64,000 nucleotides of DNA from Lachnospiraceae bacterium (GTDB lineage Bacteria > Bacillota > Clostridia > Lachnospirales > Lachnospiraceae), in assembly GCA_017427415.1 (NCBI GenBank), contig JAFRSU010000053.1, positions 34,976 through 98,975 on the forward strand. The letters run 5' to 3'. Every line of letters starts with the position of its first letter. The first letter of the stretch is position 1. Both the position numbers and the translations under genes were made by a program. Below, piece by piece: positions 18,550-27,602 of this stretch. Under the pieces are notes generated by a model. The model was not told where the DNA came from. It did not search any database and worked only from the letters and a program-made list of their open reading frames with translations.

Positions 18550-19650
18550 GTGAACCAGACACTTAAGAAGTTTTTGAAGTATGCCCTGAACATCTTACTG
18601 ATACTGGGCATCACAGTACTTACTTTACATTTATTATTTAAAGATAATGAACCGAAACAGATTTTTAATCAGATAAAAGAAGCCGATTGCAGATGGCTGG
18701 GAATAGCAGGACTGTTGATGGTAGTGTTCCTGTGCGGAGAGTCCGTACAGTTCAGGATGCTGTTTAAGGGTATGAAGCAGAAAGTGAGCATGGTAAAATG
18801 CATACTTCTCTCCAACATAGGATTCTTTTTCAGTCAGATCACTCCCGGAGCATCGGGCGGACAGCCCCTCCAGATCATCTATATGACAAAGCTGGGAGTT
18901 AATGCGTTCGTATCGACGCTTTGCTGTATGCTCGTGACGCTGGTGTATAAGCTTGTGCTGGTCATAATGTTCTTTACGGCACTTATACTTAATCCGGCAC
19001 TGGTCGGCGGAGCCATAAGCGATGTTATAGTATTTTTCGTAATCGGTATAGTATGCCAGCTGGCATTCGGATCTTTCCTGCTTATATGTGTGCTTAAGCC
19101 CGCATTTGCTTCATGGATTGTGGAGACGGCTATCAAGATCGGCGCAAAGCTCAAAATTGTCAAGCATCCCGATAAATTAAGCGAAAAGGCCGAGAATTCT
19201 ATCAAGCAGTATGAGGCGGCTTCGGATTTCTTGAAGAAAAACAAACATGTCATGGTAAAGATGGCATTTATCACGATAGTGCAGAGAGTAGCATATTTTG
19301 CGGTCACATTCTGTGTGGCAAGAGCGCTTCATGTAAATGACTGCAAGTTGGTCGATGTTATATCACTTCAGATAGTGCTTTCATTGGCGGTCGATATCCT
19401 GCCGATACCGGGTGCTTCGGGAGTGAACGAGATAGTATTTGTGAGACTGCAGACCATGGTCTTCGGAAGCATGGTATCCGCAGGACTGCTGCTCAACCGC
19501 GGTATCACTTATTACCTGTTTGCTTTGGTTACGGGAGTATTCACGCTGATAGCACATCTGTATTTCGGCAGAGTGGCTAAGGCACGGAAGAACAGCGGTG
19601 AACCGCAGGACGCTCAGGATTGTGTTATAGAAGAAAAAGCAGAGGGTTAA
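18550..19650 (+). CDS. UPF0104 / lysylphosphatidylglycerol synthase transmembrane-type protein
   Basis: A 366-residue membrane protein with about eight hydrophobic helices. The segment GFFFSQITPGASGGQPLQII carries the PGxxGG-type signature of the flippase-like domain shared by MprF N-termini and YbhN/AglD proteins, and LPIPGASGVNEIVF is the second conserved loop. Such proteins move lipids or lipid-linked precursors across the membrane; there is no fused synthetase domain. Start: GTG 18550 is 7 nt after AGGAGG; TTG 18544 abuts the box and is unlikely. The stop codon lies within a terminator shared with pcrA on the other strand. Confidence 0.82.
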   Translation: MNQTLKKFLKYALNILLILGITVLTLHLLFKDNEPKQIFNQIKEADCRWLGIAGLLMVVFLCGESVQFRMLFKGMKQKVSMVKCILLSNIGFFFSQITPGASGGQPLQIIYMTKLGVNAFVSTLCCMLVTLVYKLVLVIMFFTALILNPALVGGAISDVIVFFVIGIVCQLAFGSFLLICVLKPAFASWIVETAIKIGAKLKIVKHPDKLSEKAENSIKQYEAASDFLKKNKHVMVKMAFITIVQRVAYFAVTFCVARALHVNDCKLVDVISLQIVLSLAVDILPIPGASGVNEIVFVRLQTMVFGSMVSAGLLLNRGITYYLFALVTGVFTLIAHLYFGRVAKARKNSGEPQDAQDCVIEEKAEG

Positions 19651-19665
19651 TCCTCTGCTTTTTTT
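19634..19665. terminator. Bidirectional terminator spanning both stop codons
   Basis: Perfect 12-bp stem AAAAAGCAGAGG/CCTCTGCTTTTT around loop GTTAAT. The loop contains the TAA stop of the plus-strand gene and the reverse stop of pcrA, so the two convergent genes share one compact terminator. Confidence 0.9.
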
Positions 19666-22031
19666 AACTTTGCAAATGATGCAAGCATTTTTTTGGTCCC
19701 TGCGGGAAAATCGACTGTTACTTCGTAATCCCTGTCGCCTTTCGTGATATCGGTGACTGTGCCGGTACCGAATTTGATATGCTTTACACGGTCGCCGACT
19801 GCATATCCCAAAGAAGCCATGTCCTGTACAGGAGCACTTATACCTTTCTGAGGTAAGCTGAGGTACGGATTGTTGTTAAGTGTGACTTTGGGATTATAAT
19901 GTCCGGCGTCTTTTTCTCTAAAGGCACGGCTGTGCTCGCCGAAGCTGACAGTTTTGGTATACTGGGTGTCATTCCCGCGGTAGCGCATACTTCCTGCAAA
20001 GGCTGAATTGCCGCTTAAGGTATTCTGCCTTCCGACAGCACCCTTTACACTCATCAGATGTCTCGGGATCTCCCGGATAAATCTTGAAGGAGCATTGAAT
20101 GCGAGGTTTCCGTGCATCATCCTGGTGATGGCCGAGCTTAAGTAGAGATGATCCTTGGCTCTTGTGATGGCTACATAGCACAGACGGCGTTCTTCGGCTA
20201 TCTCTTCTTCAGGGTCATCTGCGTCAAGTGATAAGGAGCTGGGGAATATGCCTTCCTCCATGCCTGCCAAAAATACATTGTTGAACTCTAACCCCTTGGC
20301 ACTGTGTATGGTCATGAGGACCACTATGTCATTATCTTCCGAGTAGGAGTCGATATCGCCGACCAATGCAACTTCTTCCAAGAAGCCTGAGAGTGTGGCT
20401 GCTTCGTTTTCCTCTTCGGCATTTTCTTCATATTCTACCAGCTTATTTAAGAGTTCATCCACGTTTTCTTTTCTCTCGTCAAGCTTTTCGTCGTTATCCT
20501 CATCTTCAAGGTAATCGTAATAATCTATGGCTTCTATAAGCTCGTCCACTACATCCTTTAAGGATGAGATTTTCTTAAGACGGCTTTTTAATGACTCGAT
20601 AAGTGCCGTAAAGGATGTGATACCTGACAGTGAACGCCCCAGATTTAAACTTTTTGAAAGTCCGGGATCGCCGCTTACCCTTAGCAGTGCGCTGTATACG
20701 GATATCTCGTTTTCTTCGGCGTATGCCGATATTTTATCCAGACTGGTCTGACCTATCCCGCGCTTGGGGATGTTGATGACTCTTTTTACGGAGATGTCAT
20801 CGGCGTTGTCGGCGATAACCCGCAGATATGCAAGGATATCCTTTATTTCGCGGCGCTGGTAGAAGTTTATGCTTCCGATGATCTTATATGGGATGTTACG
20901 GAGGATAAGCCTTTCTTCAAACAGACGGGACTGTGCATTTGTACGGTACAGTATGGCAAAATCCTTATAATCGGCATTGCCTTCACGTACTTCGGAATAT
21001 ATGGTATTAATGATATCAGCCGCTTCTGTCTTGTCATCCGGGTAAGTTGTGTATACAACGGGAGTGCCTGCTTCGTTGGCAGTCCATAAGGTTTTTGATT
21101 TACGGCTTGTGTTGTTCCTTATGACCTCGTTGGCTGCATCGAGGATACTCTTTGTAGAGCGGTAATTCTGCTCTAGGCGGATCACTTTGGCATCCGGATA
21201 ATTTTTTTCGAAATCGAGGATATTCCTGATGTTTGCACCGCGGAATTTGTAGATGGACTGGTCGTCATCACCTACCACGCACAGGTTATGCTCGGGATCT
21301 CCGAAGGCGTTTGTGCGGTCGGAGAGAAGCCGGATGAGTTCAAACTGTGCGGTGTTTGTATCCTGATACTCGTCTACCATTATATAATGGAAGCGGTTCC
21401 TGTAATATTCAAGCGTCTCGCGTGAGGTACGGAACAGCTCGACGGCTTTGAATATCAGATCGTCAAAGTCGAGAGCGTTGTTGGCACGGAGTCTTTTCTG
21501 GTACTCGGCATATACTTTTGCATACAGTATATAATCGGGGTCGCCTCCGGCTTCATTTGCAAAACGCTCGGGATCGATCAGCTCGTCTTTTGCACCGGAT
21601 ATCACGTTTAAAAAGGTCTTATCCTTATAACGCTTGGGATCTAAGTTCATGTTTTTTAAGATATCCTTCATAAGGGAGCGCTGGTCGTCGCGGTCATATA
21701 TGACAAAATCGGTATCAAAGCCTATCCTGTCGATAAAACGCCTTAAAAACCTTACACATGAGGAGTGGAAGGTGCTGGCCCATACGGCCTCAGAGCCAGG
21801 ACCTACGATATTTGCGATACGTTCTTTAAGTTCATCGGCAGCCTTGTTTGTAAAGGTGACTGCCATTATATTATAAGGACTGACGCCGCATTCGGATATG
21901 AGGTAAGCTACACGGTGTGTAAGTACCCTTGTCTTTCCCGATCCTGCACCTGCAAGGATGAGAAGAGGGCCTTCCGTGGTTTTTACGGCTTCCTGCTGCA
22001 TCTCGTTCAGTCCGTCAAAAATCTTGTCCAT
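19647..22031 (-). CDS. pcrA: ATP-dependent DNA helicase PcrA/UvrD
   Basis: A 794-residue superfamily 1A 3'-5' helicase used in excision repair, replication restart and displacement of RecA or RNA polymerase. Motif Q/I: LNEMQQEAV, GPLLILAGAGSGKT; motif II VDEYQDTN; motif III VVGDDDQSIYKFRGA; motif IV EQNYRS; motif V VVLMTIHSAKGLEF; motif VI VAITRAK. The C-terminal GDRVKHIKFGTGTV segment is the Tudor-like domain that in PcrA contacts RNA polymerase. It is somewhat longer than typical PcrA because of a charged insert around residues 510-550 (EDEDNDEKLDERKENVDELL). Own promoter upstream. Confidence 0.95.
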   Translation of the reverse strand: MDKIFDGLNEMQQEAVKTTEGPLLILAGAGSGKTRVLTHRVAYLISECGVSPYNIMAVTFTNKAADELKERIANIVGPGSEAVWASTFHSSCVRFLRRFIDRIGFDTDFVIYDRDDQRSLMKDILKNMNLDPKRYKDKTFLNVISGAKDELIDPERFANEAGGDPDYILYAKVYAEYQKRLRANNALDFDDLIFKAVELFRTSRETLEYYRNRFHYIMVDEYQDTNTAQFELIRLLSDRTNAFGDPEHNLCVVGDDDQSIYKFRGANIRNILDFEKNYPDAKVIRLEQNYRSTKSILDAANEVIRNNTSRKSKTLWTANEAGTPVVYTTYPDDKTEAADIINTIYSEVREGNADYKDFAILYRTNAQSRLFEERLILRNIPYKIIGSINFYQRREIKDILAYLRVIADNADDISVKRVINIPKRGIGQTSLDKISAYAEENEISVYSALLRVSGDPGLSKSLNLGRSLSGITSFTALIESLKSRLKKISSLKDVVDELIEAIDYYDYLEDEDNDEKLDERKENVDELLNKLVEYEENAEEENEAATLSGFLEEVALVGDIDSYSEDNDIVVLMTIHSAKGLEFNNVFLAGMEEGIFPSSLSLDADDPEEEIAEERRLCYVAITRAKDHLYLSSAITRMMHGNLAFNAPSRFIREIPRHLMSVKGAVGRQNTLSGNSAFAGSMRYRGNDTQYTKTVSFGEHSRAFREKDAGHYNPKVTLNNNPYLSLPQKGISAPVQDMASLGYAVGDRVKHIKFGTGTVTDITKGDRDYEVTVDFPAGTKKMLASFAKLKKAED

Positions 22032-22061
22032 ACTTGTTCCTTTCCGTGGGAAATATGGTTA

Positions 22062-22090
22062 ATTGTACTATTTTCCTTATTTTATGTCAA
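22062..22090 (-). promoter_or_regulatory. Promoter of pcrA
   Basis: On the minus strand TTGACA (22085-22090), 17 bp, TACAAT (22062-22067). Confidence 0.75.
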
Positions 22091-22183
22091 TTTATTTTAA
22101 AAAATACTGGAAAAATAACGTGTAGTATGGTAAACTATATGTTGTAGTAATATAAAAACTATAAATGAAAGGATGTGGAGTTT

Positions 22184-22504
22184 ATGTGTTTTAAGTGCAG
22201 AAAGAATGACAAGTCTAAGGTTGACATCGATGAAGTCATCACAGAGACCAAGTTAGGCGAGATCCTTAAGGAGAAGGATGAAGAGCACAAGAAAAATACC
22301 GTTGTTATAGTTATCTGTATTATTTCGGCAGTACTTGCTCTTGCAGCTATCGGCTATTTCATCTACAAGCTTGTAAAGCCCGATTATCTTAAGGATTATG
22401 AAGATGATGACGACTTTGACGATTTCGAGGACATTGATGACCTTGATGATCTTGAAGATGTTGATGCAGAAGAGGATAAGAAGGAAGAGGCTGAAGAGGA
22501 ATAA
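22184..22504 (+). CDS. Small single-pass membrane protein with acidic tail
   Basis: A 106-residue protein: Cys-containing start (MCFKCRKNDK), a charged helix, one transmembrane helix (TVVIVICIISAVLALAAIGYF), then a tail of almost only Asp/Glu (DDDDFDDFEDIDDLDDLEDV). An in-frame GTG at 22175 is too close to the AAAGGA box; ATG 22184 fits better. Upstream of and probably cotranscribed with the DUF1836 gene (31 bp). Same architecture as the protein at 18064. Function unknown. Confidence 0.7.
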   Translation: MCFKCRKNDKSKVDIDEVITETKLGEILKEKDEEHKKNTVVIVICIISAVLALAAIGYFIYKLVKPDYLKDYEDDDDFDDFEDIDDLDDLEDVDAEEDKKEEAEEE

Positions 22505-22535
22505 TTTCTTGCTTTAGCTGTACGAGGATGGGATA

Positions 22536-23273
22536 ATGGCAGGTTCAAATTCGGACACAAAGGACATTTCGGCTGCGGTTCTCAAGAGCCTTAAGCAGAT
22601 GCTTACGGAAGAAAACAATGTATATATGGTTTCTATCCTGAATAAGCTGAAGTCTACCAAATATGTACAGCCCGGTGAGGTTCCGGGGATCGATCTGTAT
22701 ATGGATCAGGTTACGAAATTCATGGACGAGCGTTTGGAGACCATGAAGCGCCGCGGTGATGACAAGCTCCTTACCAAGACCATGATCAACAATTATACGA
22801 AGAATGACCTGCTTCCGTCCCCTAAAAAGAAGAAGTATACAAAAGACCACATGTATACTTTACTTTTCATATACTATCTTAAGAATGTTATGCCCATGGA
22901 TGACACGCGTAGCATTCTTAAGCCTCTTACCGATATGTTCTTCGGGGATAACGGCTCTATAGATATGGAGGATATCTATAAGGAGATATTCGACATCGAG
23001 TACGAACAGTCTTATTCCATCACGAGAGATGTGGTAAGAAAGTATTTTAAGTCAAAGGAGAGCTTCGATGAAGTGAAGGACAAGAAGGAGAAGGATTTCC
23101 TTCAGGCGTTCACTTTTATAGCTATGCTCTGTTTTGATGTGTATATGAAAAAGATGATGATCGAAAAGATAATTGACGACAGTTTTTCAATAACTTCCGA
23201 AAAAAAATCAAAAACGGAAGAAGAAGGTAAGGCTAAAAAGTCCGATTCCTCTTCAAAGAAGGAAAAGGACTGA
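22536..23273 (+). CDS. DUF1836 family protein
   Basis: A 245-residue cytoplasmic protein. The region from about residue 45 to 165 matches the DUF1836 pattern: a LTKTMINNYTKNDLLPSP segment followed by KKKYTKDHMYTLLFIYYLKN, which resembles a MerR-like winged helix (helix-turn-helix then YxxxHL). Some members are suspected regulators. The C-terminus is a Lys/Glu/Ser-rich tail. Sits between a small acidic membrane protein gene and the Big_2 protein gene, with short spacers (31 and 30 bp), suggesting one operon. Confidence 0.72.
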   Translation: MAGSNSDTKDISAAVLKSLKQMLTEENNVYMVSILNKLKSTKYVQPGEVPGIDLYMDQVTKFMDERLETMKRRGDDKLLTKTMINNYTKNDLLPSPKKKKYTKDHMYTLLFIYYLKNVMPMDDTRSILKPLTDMFFGDNGSIDMEDIYKEIFDIEYEQSYSITRDVVRKYFKSKESFDEVKDKKEKDFLQAFTFIAMLCFDVYMKKMMIEKIIDDSFSITSEKKSKTEEEGKAKKSDSSSKKEKD

Positions 23274-23303
23274 CCGGCCCGACTTAAAAAGAGGGTATCG
23301 CTT

Positions 23304-26300
23304 ATGAAGAGAAAGTATCTGATAACGGCAGTTTTACTGGTCTTGGTTCTGTCACTTTGCGGAAGATATGCGGACGCGGGTGCAGCAGGAGAGTCTCCCG
23401 CGGGCACATTCAGTTTCCTTATCGGCAACAAGGAGATAAAGGACGGAGATACTATCGACTATTCCCTTTACAACAATAAGGACAGTACCCTCACCATTAT
23501 CTTGAGAAATACAGAAGGTATCGCAAGCGGTACCAAATTTGAATGGGTTGTGAGCAACAGCAATATCATAAAGGTCAAAAGTCAGGACAATGCCACCTGC
23601 AGCGTGACTCTTGATATCGTATCCCCCGGATATTCGGGACTTTCGGTCACTATGACAGGTCCTGACGGGACTACCTATACGGCTGTTGCATACTGCTCTA
23701 TTTATGTGCCTCTTCAGTGGTCCGATAATGTATCCACCGACGAGCCTATATTCAATAACCTTATGGCTTCAAATTCCAACGGGAATTACGGCCTTCTTTT
23801 TGCGCAGTCCGGAGACAGTTCTGAAACCAATTATACGCTTCAGCTCTATACAGCTTCTTCGGCTGACCATCCCGAAGCTTCCCATTACTTAAGAAAACTC
23901 AGATATGTAAAATACGGATATGCGACCGACGATCCTTCTACAGCTGTAGACGAAACCACTCTTTTAAGTGTCGAAAGCAATGTGGCCCCCAATAATTTAG
24001 GGCCTTTTACCGCTGCTCTCAACTGGTCCACATCGGACGCAACGGTAGCAGACGTAGATACACTTACCGGTCTTATCACAGCCAAGTCCGCAGGTTTTGC
24101 AACCATCACTGTTGAGACAAGTACGGAAAACGAGCTTTTGGGAAAGAAGGATTCGTTAAGCTTCGATGTGGTAGTAGTTCCCGAAAGCTACATCAGCGGA
24201 TATAATACTACGGCTGATTCGAGAAGCGAGGGCGAGATCGTATGGGACTATGATTCCGTTGTATTCCAGACAAATGCCGCATTTGCAAGCTCCCTTGAGT
24301 GGCGTATATTCCAGGGAGATGTCATCTCCAAGGCGACCGAGATCACGGATGATGTTAAAAAGGATATGGAGATAAGCGATGCCAACGGCAGGATGGTACT
24401 GAACAATCTGAAAGCCGGTGTGTATTATGTGACCGCTATCCCGGTAAAGGGTAAGGACACTGCGACTTCTTCGGGTGCATATGATGTTACGGCGCCGGGG
24501 ATCAAGGCATTACAGTACATTGTGATAGTCCCTGTGAGATTTCCTGCGGACAGCCTCACTTTAAGCTATTACAATCAGGACATATATGATTCGTTTGACC
24601 TGCTGGCCAACTCCAATCTCCCTGCCGGCAAGTTCCGCTTTATCTCCGACAACCCCGAGGTTGCATCTGTAAAGCCTACGGACGGAGTGATCGAAGCTAA
24701 GAGCGAAGGAACTACAAAAGTAAAGATCAACTTAAGCGATGAAGAGGGATTTGACAAGCTTTTCGGAAGCTATGCATCCGATCCCAGGATAAGATTCGAC
24801 AAGACTGCCGACAAGACCAGATCCGTAGATGTTACGGTCTATGACGGCATTGCCATAAATACATCATCAGCTACCATGACATTAGGTTCGGAGCTTCAGT
24901 TATCACTGACCGCACCGAATCCTTATCAGGGTGAGATATACTGGATCAGCAAGGATGATTCCATAGCAAGTGTTGATGATACGGGTTTAGTTACAGCCAA
25001 GAAGGTCGGTACGACTACAGTAACTGCACAGATCAATGTAGGAAGCGGTGTTACAAAGCGTGCACAGTGTACGATAAATGTTGTGGCATCCGTAAGTGCC
25101 ATAAAGCTTACAGCAAAAGACGACCATGTGAAGGTCGGAGAGAAGATGACGATCAGTGCCGAGATCACTCCCAAGGTATCCGGAACGGTACTTAAGTGGA
25201 CCAGCTCCGATCCTTCTGTAGCATCGATCGCATCGACAAATGCACTTTCCATAACCATTACAGGTGAAAAATCAGGTTCTACCGTTATCACGGCTGTCAA
25301 TCCGGATAACGGTGTAGTAGGGACCATGGTAATATATGTTGTATCGGGTATCACCTCCATCACTCTTTCCGACCATGAGGTAGTCATCCCGAAGTCGGCA
25401 GGCATCTATCAGCTGTATTGCAAATGTGAGCCGGAGCTTCCTTCAAATGAAAAGCTCACCTGGTCAAGTTCGGACAACAGGATAATCACCGTTGACCAGA
25501 ACGGTAAAGTTTCCATAGTAAAGCCCGGTACGGCACATATCAATGTCATGACCTCCAACGGTTTACTCGAGTCATGTAAATTTACCATACTCCAGGGCAT
25601 GGAAAACATAGTACTTGACGAGACCAATCTTGTGATGTATGTCGGACAGACTTACCGTATGACATATTCGGTATTCCCGTCCACGACATCCGATACCACA
25701 TTAAAGTGGACACCTACCGATTCCAAGATCGTAACAGTCGATAATACCGGATTCTTTACAGCTAAAAATACCGGTACTTGTGTTGTTACCGTTCAGGCTA
25801 TGGACGGATCGGGAGTGTTTACCACCTGTACCGTTACGGTCTTAAGAAACGGTACGGGGCTTAAGCTTGATGTTACCGACCTCAATCTGAATGTGGGCGA
25901 AAGCTATCAGTTAGAAGCACAGCTGCAGCCTGCGGATGCTACGGATACCGTGCTTTTTGAGAGCAGTAACAAAAAGATTGCTGTTGTTTCGGCTGCCGGC
26001 AAAGTCACGGCAAAAGCTAAGGGCAGCTGTGTAATATTTGCAAGGACCGATGCGGGAGTATCCGCATATTGCAACGTGACCGTTACCCAGCAGGTGACAG
26101 GCCTTACGGTTTCACCGGATTCCGCATCCCTTGAAGTGGGGGAGACATTAGAGCTTGTTGCTACGATAACCCCTGCCAATGCATCGGATAAGGAAGTTAC
26201 CTGGACCAGTGATGATCCAAGTATATGTACTGTCAACGAAGAAGGCGAGATAAAGGGTATCAAAGGCGGAGCTACTTTGATCAAGTGTGTATCCGAGGAT

Positions 26301-27314
26301 GGCGATCTTATGGCATACGCCATGATAACAGTCATAGAGAAGGTTACCACCATCACGCTTCCCGAAACAGCTGAGGTCGGTGTCGGAAAGAAGCTGAAGC
26401 TGAATGCTGTAGTTTCCGATAATACGGCTACAAATAAGAAGCTTAAATGGAAATCAAGCAAGACGTCGGTATGTAAGGTATCAAAGAGCGGTACCGTTAC
26501 CGGTGTGAAGGCCGGAAAGGCCAGAATATGGGCCAAAGCGACCGACGGAAGCGGTGTAAAGGCCAGCTGCGTGGTAAGAGTTATAAATGCTACCGAGGAC
26601 ATAGAGCTCAGTGCTTCGTATGTAAGCCTGGTACAGGGTGGCAAGAAGAGGATAAAGGTTACAACATCGCCTAAAAAGACCACATATTCACCTGTATGGA
26701 CCACCGACAACGATAAAGTTGCCATAGTCAGCAAGAAGGGCACGATCACCGCGTTAAAGGCCGGTGACTGCATAGTTAAATGTACTGCGGGAGATAATGC
26801 GGAAGTATATGCAGTGGTATATGTGCATGTCACGGCACCGGTAAGTATCTCAAGTATCAACCTGTCGGAGGATACTCTGGTCATGCTTACGGGAGAGACG
26901 ACGGATGTACAGTATTCCGTATCACCTGCCAACTATACCGAGAGCTTCAGCTGGGCATCGGATAATCCTTCCGTGGCATCCGTCAATTCAAACGGCAAGG
27001 TTACCGCAAAGTCGGTAGGTACTGCGAAGATCACCGCACTTTCGGCATCCGGCAAGAAGAGTACTGCGACTGTCTATGTAGTCGGATTGAGTAAGACCAA
27101 GCTGACATTGCATCAATATGAAAGTACTTTGATCGATCTGCAGCTTGACGGTGCTGATGCCGGAAAGGTAAAGGTAAGCTGGGATACTGCAAACCAGAGT
27201 ATCGCAGAAGTAAAGAACGGTAAAGTTACCGGTAAAGCACTGGGCAAGACCGTCGTATATGCGAAGGTCAACGGAAGAGCGTTGGCTTGTACGGTCAGTG
27301 TAATTAAAAACTAG
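23304..27314 (+). CDS. Large secreted multi-domain Big_2 (Ig-like) protein
   Basis: A 1336-residue exported protein. Signal peptide (YLITAVLLVLVLSLCGRYADA). After a less regular N-terminal region it contains about ten to twelve bacterial Ig-like group 2 repeats of roughly 80 residues, each ending with a W-x-S-x-(D/N)-x-x-(I/V)-(A/C)-x-V then G-x-V-T-A-K-x-x-G-x-(A/C)-x-(I/V) pattern, for example LKWTSSDPSVASI, VTWTSDDPSICTV, FSWASDNPSVASV and GKVTAKSVGTAKITA. Similar domains form stalks of adhesins and surface enzymes. There is no C-terminal sortase, SLH or cell-wall-binding motif and no catalytic domain, so attachment and binding target are not evident. Last gene of the 22184-27314 cluster. 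Confidence 0.88.
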   Translation: MKRKYLITAVLLVLVLSLCGRYADAGAAGESPAGTFSFLIGNKEIKDGDTIDYSLYNNKDSTLTIILRNTEGIASGTKFEWVVSNSNIIKVKSQDNATCSVTLDIVSPGYSGLSVTMTGPDGTTYTAVAYCSIYVPLQWSDNVSTDEPIFNNLMASNSNGNYGLLFAQSGDSSETNYTLQLYTASSADHPEASHYLRKLRYVKYGYATDDPSTAVDETTLLSVESNVAPNNLGPFTAALNWSTSDATVADVDTLTGLITAKSAGFATITVETSTENELLGKKDSLSFDVVVVPESYISGYNTTADSRSEGEIVWDYDSVVFQTNAAFASSLEWRIFQGDVISKATEITDDVKKDMEISDANGRMVLNNLKAGVYYVTAIPVKGKDTATSSGAYDVTAPGIKALQYIVIVPVRFPADSLTLSYYNQDIYDSFDLLANSNLPAGKFRFISDNPEVASVKPTDGVIEAKSEGTTKVKINLSDEEGFDKLFGSYASDPRIRFDKTADKTRSVDVTVYDGIAINTSSATMTLGSELQLSLTAPNPYQGEIYWISKDDSIASVDDTGLVTAKKVGTTTVTAQINVGSGVTKRAQCTINVVASVSAIKLTAKDDHVKVGEKMTISAEITPKVSGTVLKWTSSDPSVASIASTNALSITITGEKSGSTVITAVNPDNGVVGTMVIYVVSGITSITLSDHEVVIPKSAGIYQLYCKCEPELPSNEKLTWSSSDNRIITVDQNGKVSIVKPGTAHINVMTSNGLLESCKFTILQGMENIVLDETNLVMYVGQTYRMTYSVFPSTTSDTTLKWTPTDSKIVTVDNTGFFTAKNTGTCVVTVQAMDGSGVFTTCTVTVLRNGTGLKLDVTDLNLNVGESYQLEAQLQPADATDTVLFESSNKKIAVVSAAGKVTAKAKGSCVIFARTDAGVSAYCNVTVTQQVTGLTVSPDSASLEVGETLELVATITPANASDKEVTWTSDDPSICTVNEEGEIKGIKGGATLIKCVSEDGDLMAYAMITVIEKVTTITLPETAEVGVGKKLKLNAVVSDNTATNKKLKWKSSKTSVCKVSKSGTVTGVKAGKARIWAKATDGSGVKASCVVRVINATEDIELSASYVSLVQGGKKRIKVTTSPKKTTYSPVWTTDNDKVAIVSKKGTITALKAGDCIVKCTAGDNAEVYAVVYVHVTAPVSISSINLSEDTLVMLTGETTDVQYSVSPANYTESFSWASDNPSVASVNSNGKVTAKSVGTAKITALSASGKKSTATVYVVGLSKTKLTLHQYESTLIDLQLDGADAGKVKVSWDTANQSIAEVKNGKVTGKALGKTVVYAKVNGRALACTVSVIKN

Positions 27315-27319
27315 TATAA

Positions 27320-27453
27320 GGGTCGGGTACCATTAATTGTTTTGTATGGCCGCGAGGTACAGGGATATTTCCCGGGACACACATCAAAGAGTGTCCCGGA
27401 AAACACCCTGAACCTCGCTTTTCTATTGGTCCTGAATTAATGGTACCCGACCC
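27320..27453. repeat. Three-tier nested palindrome (134 bp)
   Basis: Perfect 19-bp outer arms (27320-27338 and 27435-27453, beginning GGGTCGGGTACC), a middle stem matching at 12 of 13 positions (27352-27364 / 27406-27418, GCGAGGT...), and a perfect 9-bp inner stem CCGGGACAC/GTGTCCCGG (27372-27380 / 27391-27399). The tiers are concentric, so one strand folds into a single long stem with internal loops. It looks like a REPIN or small non-autonomous mobile element; no copy of the same sequence was noticed elsewhere in this window. Confidence 0.75.
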
Positions 27454-27537
27454 GGAGATTAAGTTCAATTTGTTAATTTTTTAATACCTGACCGTAGGGG
27501 ATGATGAAAAAAGAAAAGAGTGTAAAAAGAGTATAAC

Positions 27538-27574
27538 AAAAGCCCGACTGCAGATAAATCTGCATCGGGCTTTA
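27538..27574. terminator. Bidirectional terminator
   Basis: Stem AAAGCCCGA-(C)-TGCAGA / TCTGCA-TCGGGCTTT with loop TAAA and one bulged C; A- and T-rich flanks on both sides. Lies between the Big_2 gene and the minus-strand zinc-ribbon gene. Confidence 0.8.
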
Positions 27575-27602
27575 ACTGTATTTTAATGTTTATAGTTTTG
27601 GA

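Noticed and set aside
25907..26932. 341-codon open frame opposite the Big_2 gene
   Set aside because: Composition shadow of repetitive Thr/Ser/Val-rich coding sequence; no RBS and no recognisable domain.
23304..27314. CRISPR-like or tandem DNA repeat
   Set aside because: The periodicity is of protein domains about 80 residues long; nucleotide identity between repeats is low and no spacer pattern exists.
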